Assembly (NCBI RefSeq): GCF_012027615.1
Contig: NZ_SNUT01000001.1
Coordinates: 124,001-188,000, forward strand
Origin: Thermococcus sp. 21S7
GTDB taxonomy: Archaea; Methanobacteriota_B; Thermococci; Thermococcales; Thermococcaceae
Direction: 5' to 3'
Length of the DNA stretch: 64,000 nt
The notes beneath the pieces are model-generated. The model searched no databases, was not told the origin of the DNA, and worked only from the letters and a program-made list of their open reading frames with translations. A program made the translations under genes and the position numbers. The first letter of the stretch is position 1. Each line of letters opens with the position of its first letter. This document shows, in pieces, positions 33,540-42,546 of this stretch.

Positions 33540-33614
33540 GGTTGTTCATAGGGTGGTCAATCATTTAGTCTTTCCGGTCAGATGTGATCAGGAAACTTTA
33601 CATTTTTCTTTTGA
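33540..33614. other. Spacer between regulator and tnpB element
   Basis: The spacer contains GGGTGGTCAATCA on the plus strand, an AT-rich stretch, and the left end of the tnpB element. It has no gene. A TATA-like ACTAAATG on the minus strand at about 33563-33570 is a possible promoter of the regulator gene. Confidence 0.35.
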
Positions 33615-35064
33615 AAGCCTCGCCCTTTAGGGCGGGGATGCAGTAAACCACCCGACAAGCCCTAAAGCAGGAAAGCGACACTCTTTTAAAGCCTAAAATT
33701 CGTACCATGCTTTGAAATGAAGCGTTCGATAACAGTAAAACTCCAACCCTCGAAAGAGCAAGAAAAAACACTCTTCCAGTTAGCCGACCTTGGGGCTAAA
33801 GTCTGGAACAGAGTAAACTACCTGAGAAGACAACAATTCTTCAAAAAGCAAATCGTGGACTTCAACAGCACAGAAAAAACGTTTATGAAGAGTTTAAACG
33901 GGAAATCGGCTCCGCCACAGTCCAACAAATAGCGAGAAAAAACTCTGAAGCATGGCGTTCATTCTTCTCACTCCTTCGGAAAAAGCGGAATGGTGAACTT
34001 CCCTCTTGGCTTAAGCCCAAACCACCAAACTATCTCAAAGAAGACGGAAAGAGAAAACCCTTAATCGTCCTGAGAAACGACCAATACCAGATTGAAGGGA
34101 ATAAGCTTATTCTAAAAGGTCTCGGCAAGTTCAAACGCCTCGAAATCCAGTTCAAGGGTAGAATTCACCTGAAGGGCAAGCAGGGGCGATTAGAGGTAAC
34201 CTACAACCCCGTTAGGTGGAAATGGTACGCTCACATCAGCTTTACTGTCGAGGAAAAACTTGAAGGTGAGAATTGGATTAAACTTCCAAGAACTCCAAGG
34301 GGAAGCCTTTCGGCAGGAATTGATTTGGGAGTAAACAATCTCATGACCGTTTATGTGGAAAATGGGGAAAGCTTCCTCGTGAACGGGAGGCCACTCAAGA
34401 GTATTGACTTCTACTGGCGGAGAAAAATCGCCGAGTATCAGTCAAAACTCAACAAGTCTGGAGCTAAGAGGAGTAGGAAGCTTAGGAGAATGCATGAGAA
34501 GGCTAAACTTCAGGCAAAGCACTACATTAACACTGCCGTAAGGCAAACGGTTAGAAGGCTTTACGATTTGGGCGTTTCCAAGATTGTCGTTGACTATCCA
34601 AAGGGACTAGCTCGGAACTCTGATAAAGGCAAAAAGCAGAAACTTCCTCCTCTCCCACGTGTGGCGGTTCAATTACGTTATCAAACGCCTCACAGAGGTT
34701 GCCGAGGAGTATGGTATTGCCGTTGAAGTCGTTAGTGAGGCTTTCACTTCCAAAACTTGCCCCGTTTGCAGGAAGCCCCACGAAGGGACGAGGTTTGTCA
34801 GGGGATTATTTAAGTGTCCTGCAACGGGGCTTATCTTTAACGCGGATTTAGTTGGTGCTTTTAACATTTTGAGAAAAGCTGTAAAAACCATAACCCCGAA
34901 TCTGAGCGGTCTTTACGCTCAGAGGAGGGGTAACGGGGGGAAGGCCCTCCCCGAGGGGCTGAAAAGCCCATTTTTATTGGGTTTTGGTGAAACCCCTCAA
35001 ACCTCCCCGTCAATGGCAAGGGGTTAAGCCGAACCCTTGCCCCTCATGGCGGGAAGGAGGTCAG
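33615..35064 (+). mobile_element. IS200/IS605-type tnpB-only element, copy 2
   Basis: The second element of the same type, on the plus strand. The left end has AAGCCTCGCCCTTTAGGGCGGGG (hairpin 33619-33637), and the right end has CCCTTGCCCCTCATGGCGGG followed by AAGGAGGTCAG (to about 35064). The ends and internal promoter region closely match copy 1 in the opposite orientation. There is no tnpA. It lies in a spacer between the regulator gene and a surface-protein gene and interrupts no recognisable coding sequence. Confidence 0.8.
33717..35027 (+). pseudogene. tnpB: tnpB, copy 2, two frameshifts
   Basis: TnpB in three pieces. The N-terminal frame runs from 33717 and breaks near 33880 (A-run in GAAAAAACGTTT). 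The middle runs in another frame to about 34645, with Asp in GIDLGVNNL. An extra A (CAGAAACTTC where CAGAACTTC keeps frame) shifts it back. The C-terminal piece (34659-35027) has Glu in VEVVSEAFTS, CPVCRKPHEG, and Asp in FNADLVGAFNIL. All three RuvC acids survive but no continuous protein is made. Two lesions against one in copy 1 suggest older decay. Confidence 0.8.
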
Positions 35065-35159
35065 TGCAGTTGGCAGGAAATGTCGTAGAACACGGCAACT
35101 GGAAAACTTTAAGCCACGAACACCACTAATTGGAACTGGACTAATGGGGTGCCCCAGCA

Positions 35160-35693
35160 ATGAGAGGATTCATGTCCGTAATGCTGGTACTCATAGTCAT
35201 CGGCATAGCAGTTGCCGGATGGTTCTACTCGCCGGAAGGGTCCGTGATATCGGGGAATTCCCGGGAGCACAACAGCGGTGGCGACTGCGTTCATCCCGGC
35301 TACGGCGAGCTGAACGCCCACGTCCTGAATCTGACGGAGGAGAACGTGAGCCTGCACGTTGGAGAGAGCGCGGAAATCACCGGCGCCGTTGAGGGGAAGG
35401 CTTTTTTCGTTGGGAACGAAACCTGCCAATACTCAGGGAACGCGACTCTGAGGGCCTACCTCGGTCCAGAATACACAAAAGACTCATGGAGCTACGTGAG
35501 CGGTAAGCTGAGAAGCGTCGAAGGACTGAAAGTCAGGATAGACCCATCGGGAATAGCCCTCGAACCGGGAAAAACCGTGCCTTTCACCCTCAAAGTGACG
35601 CCCGAAAGAACCGGGACATACTACCTCTACGCTGTTGCCTTCTCCGATGCAGGCTGGAGGAGCTGGGCGGTCGTCAGGATTAACGTGAGCTGA
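35160..35693 (+). CDS. Membrane-anchored exterior protein, unknown
   Basis: The protein has 177 residues. An N-terminal membrane segment (SVMLVLIVIGIAVAGWFY) is followed by a beta-rich exterior part with several Asn-x-Ser/Thr sites and two Cys. The C-terminal half looks like an Ig-like domain: PSGIALEPGKTVPFTLKV and ERTGTYYLYAVAFSD. I cannot name a family. GGGGTG precedes the ATG, nine bases away. The 3' end overlaps the convergent methyltransferase gene by 14 bases. Confidence 0.6.
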   Translation: MRGFMSVMLVLIVIGIAVAGWFYSPEGSVISGNSREHNSGGDCVHPGYGELNAHVLNLTEENVSLHVGESAEITGAVEGKAFFVGNETCQYSGNATLRAYLGPEYTKDSWSYVSGKLRSVEGLKVRIDPSGIALEPGKTVPFTLKVTPERTGTYYLYAVAFSDAGWRSWAVVRINVS

Positions 35694-36273
35694 CCATTTC
35701 AACAATCCAGACGTAGCGGTTCACCCTCTCGAACCGGCACTTCAGCCCCAGCTTCGTGCAGATTTTTCTCAGCACATCAACGGTGGCGAAGTACTCGTCC
35801 TCTATCTCCTCCCTTAGACCGTCCTCCTCCCCGATGCTCATCTTTTCCTCCTCCGACTCAAACATCACATCGGCGATGACGATTCTCCCGCCAGGTTTGA
35901 GAATGCGGAGCATCTCCTTAATCGCGTCCTCCTTCTCCCCATCCGGCACGTGGTGGAAGGCGTAAGTCGTTATTACGGTGTCGGCTACTCCATCCTGCAG
36001 GGGAAGCGCCAAAAAGTGACCGTTGAGCGGTTCGAAGCCGTGCTTCTCCCGGAACCTCTTTCTCATCCCATCTGAGGGCTCAACGCCGACGTAGTTTTCC
36101 GAGCCGAGAAAGCGCAGTATGTTGCCCGTACCGCACCCGATGTCGACAACGGCTCCCCCAGTCCGTCCAGCAACAAGTCTGAGAACCTTCCAGTAGTCCC
36201 TGTGTATCCAGTCCTCCGTTGTTACGTCCTCGTCGTAGCTTTCGGCCCAGTCATCAAAGTCCCACTTTTCCAT
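35680..36273 (-). CDS. Class I SAM-dependent methyltransferase
   Basis: A 197-residue enzyme with motif I VVDIGCGTGNILRFLGS, the acidic VGVEPSDGM after strand 2, TVITTYAFHHVPDGEKEDAI (motif IV region) and LRILKPGGRIVIADVMF. The pattern resembles UbiE/Methyltransf_11 enzymes; the substrate is unknown. I chose the ATG at 36273 because GGTG lies a few bases upstream; an in-frame GTG at 36282 would add three residues. It diverges from the MFS gene at 36335. Confidence 0.78.
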   Translation of the reverse strand: MEKWDFDDWAESYDEDVTTEDWIHRDYWKVLRLVAGRTGGAVVDIGCGTGNILRFLGSENYVGVEPSDGMRKRFREKHGFEPLNGHFLALPLQDGVADTVITTYAFHHVPDGEKEDAIKEMLRILKPGGRIVIADVMFESEEEKMSIGEEDGLREEIEDEYFATVDVLRKICTKLGLKCRFERVNRYVWIVEMVSSR

Positions 36274-36334
36274 TTTGAACACCGCATGAAGTTTGATTCA
36301 TAATTTTTTTAAATCCTTCTCCCAATCCCGTTCC

Positions 36335-37498
36335 ATGAAACGAACCCTCTACCGCCTGCATATGCTCACATCATCCTTTAGAATCATCGGGGATGCAGTA
36401 GAGAGTGTCGCCCTACCCTGGAGTCTGCTGGGCACAACAGGCTCGCTGGTGAGCATCGGCGGTTTTGCGCTCTTTACCCACTTACCGTGGGTTATTCTCC
36501 CCCCAATCCTCGGGAGAACCCTCGACAGGACGGCTAAAAAAGTCAGACTCGCTTTCCTAGCGCTCATTCTCCAGTCCCTGCTTGCAGTCCTCATAATCCC
36601 ACTATCCTCGAACGTCTGGGCATTCTACCTTATAGTCTCCGGAATCTCCGCGCTGGACATCCTACACCGCTACTACGGGTTTTCGCTGATAGCCTCGATG
36701 ACCTTTGACGAGAGTGAGCTTCAGGGACTGAACGCGGCGCTGGCAACCCTGGGGAACGGAGTCTCCCTGGCGGCATTTCCGCTGGCGGGGTTCTTGGCGT
36801 ATCGCTTCGGGATAAGGGCAATGTTCCTCGACGCGATTCTTCTTCTAATCGGTGCGCTCACGCTCCTCCCATACCTGGACGTCGAGGTGAGGCGCGATGG
36901 AACTGGTGAGACGAGAGAGGGGGAGCGGTTGCAAATCAGCCATCGCCTCGTGGTTGGAATACTCGCCTCGGTGCTGCTCTTCAATTTCGCATTAGGTTCC
37001 TTCAGGATATTCGTCTTCGCCTCCCTGAGGGAACTCACAAAAGGTGAGGTCCTCTACGGCCTCCTCCAGGGGCTCACGACGGTCGGGGGCCTCGTGGCGG
37101 TTGCGGGGCTGACATATCTATCCAGCAGGAGACTGGCCGGGCTAAAGCGGCCGCTGATCCTCGGAATGCTTCTCCAGAGCATCGCGCTCCTCATCGTCGG
37201 TGTTCCCGCGGTGGTAGCGCTGTTTCCGGCAGTTTTTATCCTCGGCTTCGGCAGGGAGCTCCTCAACGTCTCCTTCAACAGCCTGATGCAGAAGTTCATT
37301 CCTCTGGAGAGCCTTGGAACTGTCAGGGGCGTTTTTGACGCCCTCGCGACGCTGGTGATTCCGCTGTCGCAGCTGACCTTCGCGTGGCTGATTGAGAATG
37401 GAATAGCGATTTTAATGGCCTCACTCCTCGCGGCCGGAGTGGCATGTGTGGGGATAGCTCTGTTTTATGTAGTTGTCTACATGATCCGAATGGGATAA
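36335..37498 (+). CDS. MFS transporter
   Basis: A 387-residue membrane protein with about twelve helices. The loop after helix 2 carries LGRTLDRTAKKVRLAF, similar to the MFS motif A. A central cytoplasmic loop (VEVRRDGTGETREGERL) separates the halves. It resembles drug-efflux-type MFS proteins; the substrate is unknown. The ATG at 36335 has no Shine-Dalgarno sequence. The AT-rich TTTTTTAAAT at about 36305-36314 lies 26 bases upstream, suggesting a leaderless message. Confidence 0.75.
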   Translation: MKRTLYRLHMLTSSFRIIGDAVESVALPWSLLGTTGSLVSIGGFALFTHLPWVILPPILGRTLDRTAKKVRLAFLALILQSLLAVLIIPLSSNVWAFYLIVSGISALDILHRYYGFSLIASMTFDESELQGLNAALATLGNGVSLAAFPLAGFLAYRFGIRAMFLDAILLLIGALTLLPYLDVEVRRDGTGETREGERLQISHRLVVGILASVLLFNFALGSFRIFVFASLRELTKGEVLYGLLQGLTTVGGLVAVAGLTYLSSRRLAGLKRPLILGMLLQSIALLIVGVPAVVALFPAVFILGFGRELLNVSFNSLMQKFIPLESLGTVRGVFDALATLVIPLSQLTFAWLIENGIAILMASLLAAGVACVGIALFYVVVYMIRMG

Positions 37499-37689
37499 CT
37501 CCGAATTGTTGAATAATCACCAGTCTTTAGCTTACTCTTCAAAGTTACACTACTTTAATCCCAGCTATTTTTAGAAACGCGGGGTATTGCTAGTTACTCT
37601 TTTTTTTGAGTGATTTTACGTATATAAAGTAGAGATATTTAAATAGTTTGAAGTACACAATATTATGAAAAACCTATGTGGTGATGCCA
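37499..37689. other. AT-rich spacer with promoter of the protease gene
   Basis: This spacer has no gene. It contains a small hairpin (TTACTC, eight T, GAGTGA near 37594-37613) and the TATA-like GATATTTAAATAG near 37633-37645, which would start transcription about 25 bases before the protease ribosome-binding site. Confidence 0.45.
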
Positions 37690-39078
37690 ATGCGATGGAA
37701 GCTGTTAAGTGTTTTGTTACTTAATTTGCTGATTTTGAGTTCTTTTAGCAGTGCAAATATTGTTAAGAACAGCAGCGACAAAGCTTGCCAGCCTGTGAAC
37801 TACTGGGTCTTTAAGAATGGAGGGTGGATTGAGAAAAGCGAGCCCAGAGTCTGGTGGTACTGCCAAGAACCTGAGAAAGCCGAGGGTTTTGAAGGGTTTG
37901 CCTTCAAGGAAATGCCCTATGGTTTGTTCAAGAAGCCGGATCCAATGACATTGCATCAAGCTGCGAGGGATTTAACTGGTTTGGTGGGAATTAATGAACT
38001 TCAGGGGAAATTCTCAACAGACTTGCCTTCCTATGGGGGAATGTTTATTAACGAGGGGAAGGGATTAATCTTCGTATATGTGAAGGATGAGGAAGGTAAG
38101 GATAAAATCAAGCAAGCCTTAGAAAAATACAGAGGAAAAGTGAACGTGGTATTCCTGAGGGGAAAATACAGTTTTAAACAGTTAGTAAAATGGAAACATT
38201 TAATAGAAAAACTTAATAGCAAGACTATCAAACAGCTTGGAATCACAATGATTGACGCGGACGAGGCCCATAACTCTCTAACCATTGGTTTGGAGGAGGT
38301 AACGCCAGAGATATTAAGATCACTTGAAAGTGAATTGAAAAAGCTTGGGATACCAAAAGAGGCAGTAAGAGTTGAAAAAAGAAAATACATGAGACCAAAT
38401 ATCAATACAGATTTAATTAGACCTCTTATTGGAGGTATCCAAATAGTAAACAAAGAGTTGGGAGGTATTGGCACATTAGGTTATGTTGGTTATTACAATA
38501 ATGAAAAATATGCTATAACAGCTGGTCATTTTGGGGTCTATGGTACTAATGGACAACATGTTTATCAACCCGATACAAGTAGTGAAGAGTATTATATTGG
38601 CCAGATTGAGTATAATCCTTTTTTCAGAGATAGTGGATCCGTTCCTTACAGGTACAGTGACTCGCTATTGATTCACGTAACAAATGCGGATATCTCCCCA
38701 GAAATTTATACTAATGGCAACGTGATTGGTAAGAAATATTCTACTGAGCAATATGTTGGTGAGATAGTATACAAAGTTGGCAGAACAACTGGAAAAACAT
38801 CTGGCTCAATAATAAACAAATGTGTAACATCAGTGATGCAATATACAGAAGAAGAACAGCTTAAGTATGGATACCCATCTACTGCATACTTTTATTGCCA
38901 AATGGAGACTACCTTTTATGCTGCAGGAGGAGATAGCGGGGCCCCAGTCTATCACAACTACAGAAATGAAGCTGCAGTGATTTATGGTGTATACTGGGGG
39001 GGTACGGATACAGTTTCTGCATATAGTCCAATAGATGGAATTGAAAAAGACTTGGGGATTGTTCTTGATGTTACGTGA
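37690..39078 (+). CDS. Secreted chymotrypsin-fold serine protease with propeptide
   Basis: A 462-residue exported protease. A signal peptide (KLLSVLLLNLLILSSFSSA) is followed by a propeptide of about 210 residues. Part of the latter (MIDADEAHNSLTIGLEEVT) resembles the pro-region of streptogrisin/alpha-lytic proteases. The mature part has the S1 triad: His280 in AITAGHFG, Asp324 in YSDSLLIHV and Ser416 in GGDSGAPV. Such bacterial-type secreted proteases are unusual in archaea. AT content is clearly higher than in the flanking genes, which suggests transfer. I chose the ATG at 37690 because GGTGATG lies just upstream. The next gene follows after ten bases. Confidence 0.8.
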   Translation: MRWKLLSVLLLNLLILSSFSSANIVKNSSDKACQPVNYWVFKNGGWIEKSEPRVWWYCQEPEKAEGFEGFAFKEMPYGLFKKPDPMTLHQAARDLTGLVGINELQGKFSTDLPSYGGMFINEGKGLIFVYVKDEEGKDKIKQALEKYRGKVNVVFLRGKYSFKQLVKWKHLIEKLNSKTIKQLGITMIDADEAHNSLTIGLEEVTPEILRSLESELKKLGIPKEAVRVEKRKYMRPNINTDLIRPLIGGIQIVNKELGGIGTLGYVGYYNNEKYAITAGHFGVYGTNGQHVYQPDTSSEEYYIGQIEYNPFFRDSGSVPYRYSDSLLIHVTNADISPEIYTNGNVIGKKYSTEQYVGEIVYKVGRTTGKTSGSIINKCVTSVMQYTEEEQLKYGYPSTAYFYCQMETTFYAAGGDSGAPVYHNYRNEAAVIYGVYWGGTDTVSAYSPIDGIEKDLGIVLDVT

Positions 39079-39088
39079 GGGATAGAGT

Positions 39089-39571
39089 ATGAACAAAAGA
39101 AATATTTTTGCCTCATTACTTATTTCTCTTTTTATTTTAATGATTCTGTTAGGTTATACTCCCAGCAGACACAGAATCCCCACAGAGGAGCAGATACCCT
39201 GGACACAAAACTGCTCTAACCTTGTTGAATATCCCATCCCCGAGGATTTGCCGCACGTGGGATGGGAGAAAACTAGATGGGGCGAGGTTCATCCCGGAGA
39301 GAACATAACCATAGTCAACATTCTCAAGCTTAAGGGAAAGTGGGACTTTAATCTCACTGGATGCGCTTATGAAAATGATACCCTTTTCTTGAAATTCACC
39401 TCCAAGAGGTTGTACGAGCAAGCAACTTCAACTTTTGAGACCACAACAGCACCCCTTCTATATATCTCAATCATTCGAGTCGTCACGAAGGTGGATGCAG
39501 AAAAGGTTGTAGTTTATATAACGGGAGACCTAAAAAGACGACTAACAATACAACTAAAACCCCACAACTGA
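39089..39571 (+). CDS. Exported protein linked to the serine protease
   Basis: The protein has 160 residues and is of unknown family. An N-terminal hydrophobic segment (FASLLISLFILMILLGY) indicates export or anchoring. The exterior part has two Cys and several Asn-x-Ser/Thr sites, and a beta-rich end. It lies ten bases after the protease gene, with the same AT-rich base use, so the two form one unit. It could be an inhibitor, chaperone or anchor of the protease; the sequence does not tell. Confidence 0.6.
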   Translation: MNKRNIFASLLISLFILMILLGYTPSRHRIPTEEQIPWTQNCSNLVEYPIPEDLPHVGWEKTRWGEVHPGENITIVNILKLKGKWDFNLTGCAYENDTLFLKFTSKRLYEQATSTFETTTAPLLYISIIRVVTKVDAEKVVVYITGDLKRRLTIQLKPHN

Positions 39572-39657
39572 CGTATCTTTTCCCTAGGCGAGCTCCACAC
39601 AAAAATAAGGAGGAAAAATAAATGAGAGATAAGCGATGTAAATCTCAAAGTGATACC

Positions 39658-40470
39658 ATGGAACCGCTCATCCGCGAGGCAAAGCCAGAGGATAAACCCT
39701 TCATCGAGGAGATAGCGAGGCTAACGTGGGAGGGAGAAGACTACCTCGCGCGGGTCTTCGACGAGTGGTTCGAGGACGGCGGTTTTTACGTGCTCGAAGT
39801 GGACGGAAAGGTCATCGGAACGGCAAAACTAACCATTCTACCCGGAAAGGTCGGCTGGCTTGAGGGGCTGAGGGTTCACCCAGAATACAGGGGTAGGGGC
39901 TACGGACGGAAGCTCCACGACTTCCTGCTCGGGCTCGGCGAAAGGCTTGCCAGAGAGGGAAAAATCGAGGCCCTTGAGTTCGCGACCTACTTCCTCAACC
40001 GCGAGAGCATCTCAATGGCCGAAAAGACGGGCTTTAGGGTTAAGGCGAAGTTCTTCGTCTTTGGGGCGAATACTGGGGATTTTCAGCCAGAGGAGCCCGA
40101 GCGAATCGAGCCGGAACTGAGTGATTTAACGCTCGGCCTGATTCCAGTCGGCTGGCGCTTCGTGAGAAGGAGCGAGAAGGCTTTAGAGTGGATTAGGGAA
40201 AACGCGGAGCTCTACGACTTTAACGGCTTCCGCTTCCTCGTCTCAACGAAGGGGACAACGTTCACGCCCCTCGACGTCGGCCTGGCAACTCTCAAGGCGA
40301 TGCTTCCGGCGATGGCGTGGGTGGCTCGCGAGAGGGGGAGGGAGGGCTTTGACGTGATGCTCCCGAGCGGGGTTAAACCGCTCCTGCCCGGACTCAAGAG
40401 GCTCGGCCTTCACCTCTGGGACGAGACTGAGGAGCCAGACGTTCTGGTATTCAGGAAAAAGCTGGTGTAG
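39658..40470 (+). CDS. GNAT acetyltransferase with C-terminal extension
   Basis: A 270-residue protein. Residues 1-150 are a GNAT domain with the acetyl-CoA loop in LRVHPEYRGRGYGRKLHDFL and the end AEKTGFRVKAKFF. About 120 further residues form a second domain of unknown kind (GWRFVRRSEKALEWIRENAE). I chose the ATG at 39658 with GTGAT five bases upstream. It leads a three-gene unit with an M29-type aminopeptidase and another GNAT protein. The acceptor substrate is unknown. Confidence 0.75.
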   Translation: MEPLIREAKPEDKPFIEEIARLTWEGEDYLARVFDEWFEDGGFYVLEVDGKVIGTAKLTILPGKVGWLEGLRVHPEYRGRGYGRKLHDFLLGLGERLAREGKIEALEFATYFLNRESISMAEKTGFRVKAKFFVFGANTGDFQPEEPERIEPELSDLTLGLIPVGWRFVRRSEKALEWIRENAELYDFNGFRFLVSTKGTTFTPLDVGLATLKAMLPAMAWVARERGREGFDVMLPSGVKPLLPGLKRLGLHLWDETEEPDVLVFRKKLV

Positions 40471-40479
40471 GTGTCTGAG

Positions 40480-41505
40480 ATGAACGGAGAACTCAGAAGC
40501 GCCGCGAGGCGCATAATCCAGGACTCGGCGCTCGTCGGGAAAAACGAAACGGTGCTGATAATCCACGGGGCGCACAACGGGGACTTTGCCGGCCTGTTGG
40601 CAGAGGAAGCCATGCGCACCGGCGCGTTCCCTCTCGTATGGAGCTTCGACGACTCCATGATAAGCGACTTTCCTGAAAGGCCCCCGGATGGCCTCGGGGC
40701 AATAATCAGGAGGGCCGACGTCGTGGTGTGGCTCTCCCAATACACGGTCGTTGATAATCTCCCCTGGAAGGTCCGGAGGAGGGTGTTTTCCTTCTGGGAC
40801 GCCGTCTACAGCCTCCTGCAGGAGGAGAAGGTTCCCACACTCCTCGTGAACCTCCCATCGCCGGCGTGGCTTGAGGAGGACGGGATAGACCCGGACGGGT
40901 ACCTCCGCGAGTTCGCCTCCGCGGTAAGCGTGGACTACGCCCGGATGCGCCGGCTCGGGGTTAAGCTCATGGAGCGGCTCAGCGGGGCGAAGGAGGTCCT
41001 CATAACGGACGGGAACGGCACACGGCTTAGGTTCAGCGTCGAGGGGAGGGAGCCGGGCCTTGAGGACGGGACGCTCCGCGACTGCCGGCTGGAGCGGAGG
41101 GAGTGTGAGGTCGAGGTTCCTGCGGGGGAGGTCTACATCGCGCCGGTGGAGAGCTCCGCCTTCGGAAGGCTCGTGCTTCCGCACGACGGCCTTGAGCTGG
41201 AGTTTCGCGCCGGCCGGGTCGTCTCGGTGAGCGGTGAAAGAGCAGGAGAGCTCAGGGATAGGCTTGAAACCCCGGGGGGCGACGTGATAGCGGAGTTCGG
41301 AATCGGGCTGAACCCCGGGGTCAGGCCCCTCGGCCTCAGGATTTTCGACGAGAAGGCCCTCGGGACCGTCCACGTGGCGGTGGGTCACAACCTCCACCTC
41401 GGGGGAGCGAACGAGTCGGGAATACACATAGACTTCGTCCTGCCGGAGCCTACGGTGCTCGTGGATGGGGAGATGTTGATGGAGGAGGGCACATTTAGGC
41501 TGTAG
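40480..41505 (+). CDS. M29-type aminopeptidase (thermophilic leucyl aminopeptidase family)
   Basis: A 341-residue protein similar to the AmpS/M29 metallopeptidases. The C-terminal metal-binding signature is present: GTVHVAVGHNLHLGGANESG, then HIDFVL. A further part, FGIGLNPGVRP, fits as well. The N-terminal domain is somewhat divergent. Members remove N-terminal residues from peptides with Co/Zn/Mg. I chose the ATG at 40480 because GGTGTC lies upstream; GTG at 40471 directly follows the preceding stop. It sits between two acetyltransferase genes in one unit. Confidence 0.75.
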   Translation: MNGELRSAARRIIQDSALVGKNETVLIIHGAHNGDFAGLLAEEAMRTGAFPLVWSFDDSMISDFPERPPDGLGAIIRRADVVVWLSQYTVVDNLPWKVRRRVFSFWDAVYSLLQEEKVPTLLVNLPSPAWLEEDGIDPDGYLREFASAVSVDYARMRRLGVKLMERLSGAKEVLITDGNGTRLRFSVEGREPGLEDGTLRDCRLERRECEVEVPAGEVYIAPVESSAFGRLVLPHDGLELEFRAGRVVSVSGERAGELRDRLETPGGDVIAEFGIGLNPGVRPLGLRIFDEKALGTVHVAVGHNLHLGGANESGIHIDFVLPEPTVLVDGEMLMEEGTFRL

Positions 41506-41517
41506 GGGGACATGAAG

Positions 41518-42546
41518 ATGGAAATAATCCACCTCACCGGGGAAAACCTCCCCGACTTTCAAAGCCTCTACGTCGAGTTCTTCCGCGAGCTCAGGGGAAA
41601 GCAGGGGTGGAAGCCAGACGAGGAGGAAAGCTATAGAAGGGAGGCCGAGACCTACTTCAAGCGGGGCGACGTAATCTTCCTCGCCTATGAGGGAGAACCC
41701 GCGGGCTTCATACGGCTCTCCTCGCGCGAGGGTTGTTTCTGGGTGGAGGAGCTCTTCGTCAGGCCCGAGTTCAGAGGAAGGGGCATCGGAAGGGCGCTCG
41801 TCGAGCGGGCCGAGGAGGAGGTCAGGAAGCACGACGATTCCCTCTACCTCTTCGTCCTGCCGCAGGACAAGGACGCCATAGCTTTCTGGAAGAGGCTCGG
41901 CTACGACACGATAAACACCGTCGAGCTCGTGAAGGATTTGAAACCCTCGGAGAGAACAACCTTCCACACGGTCGAGCTTCTCGGTGAGCGCTTCAAGATC
42001 TTCCGCTGGAGGGGTGAGAAGTTCACGGAGGAGGAAAAGCGCTTCATGGAACTGCTGAAGGAGTTTTATCAGAAGGGCGGGACGGGGGAGGCGTTTCTCC
42101 GGGCGGTGAACGCGGTCCTTGAAAAATGGCTGGCGGGCGTTGAGGAGTGCAGAGAAGCCCTGGAAAGGGTGGGAATAGAAACCGGGGTAACTCCAGCTGA
42201 GCTGTGGACTTACCTCAACGCGAGAACCTATGAGAACGATGTTTACGGGCCCGCGGATGTGATATCCAGTGAGTACCTCCTGCTCCACGAGGTCAGGGAG
42301 ATAGAGTGCCTCAAAGCTAGAGGGTTTGAGATAACGCCGAACGTGATAACCGAGAACCCGGATGTGGCCTACGAGTGCCACCTCAAAGCGCTGGAGGATG
42401 AGCTGGAGCTCGCCCTGGAGAGGGGAGACAGAGAATGGCTTGAGAAAAGACTGGGGGACCTGAAGGGCCATCTGGAAGATGAAAACCTGCCCGAGGGACT
42501 TAAGGAGAGGGTTTTGGAGCTGACGGCGCGGTTTGAGAAGTGCTAA
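41518..42546 (+). CDS. GNAT acetyltransferase with C-terminal helical domain
   Basis: A 342-residue protein. Residues 1-150 carry the GNAT fold, with LFVRPEFRGRGIGRALVERA as the acetyl-CoA loop and AIAFWKRLGYDTIN after it. A helical domain of about 190 residues follows with no recognisable family (EEKRFMELLKEFYQKGGTGE and a charged end). I chose the ATG at 41518 with GGGGGA seven bases upstream; ATG at 41512 is too close to it. The stop overlaps that of the convergent glycosidase gene by four bases. Confidence 0.72.
   Translation: MEIIHLTGENLPDFQSLYVEFFRELRGKQGWKPDEEESYRREAETYFKRGDVIFLAYEGEPAGFIRLSSREGCFWVEELFVRPEFRGRGIGRALVERAEEEVRKHDDSLYLFVLPQDKDAIAFWKRLGYDTINTVELVKDLKPSERTTFHTVELLGERFKIFRWRGEKFTEEEKRFMELLKEFYQKGGTGEAFLRAVNAVLEKWLAGVEECREALERVGIETGVTPAELWTYLNARTYENDVYGPADVISSEYLLLHEVREIECLKARGFEITPNVITENPDVAYECHLKALEDELELALERGDREWLEKRLGDLKGHLEDENLPEGLKERVLELTARFEKC

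Noticed and set aside
40243-42471. Very long open frame (742 codons) on the minus strand
   Set aside because: It lies antisense to three genes with clear families and start signals. GC-rich third positions create such shadow frames; it shows no domain and no ribosome-binding site.
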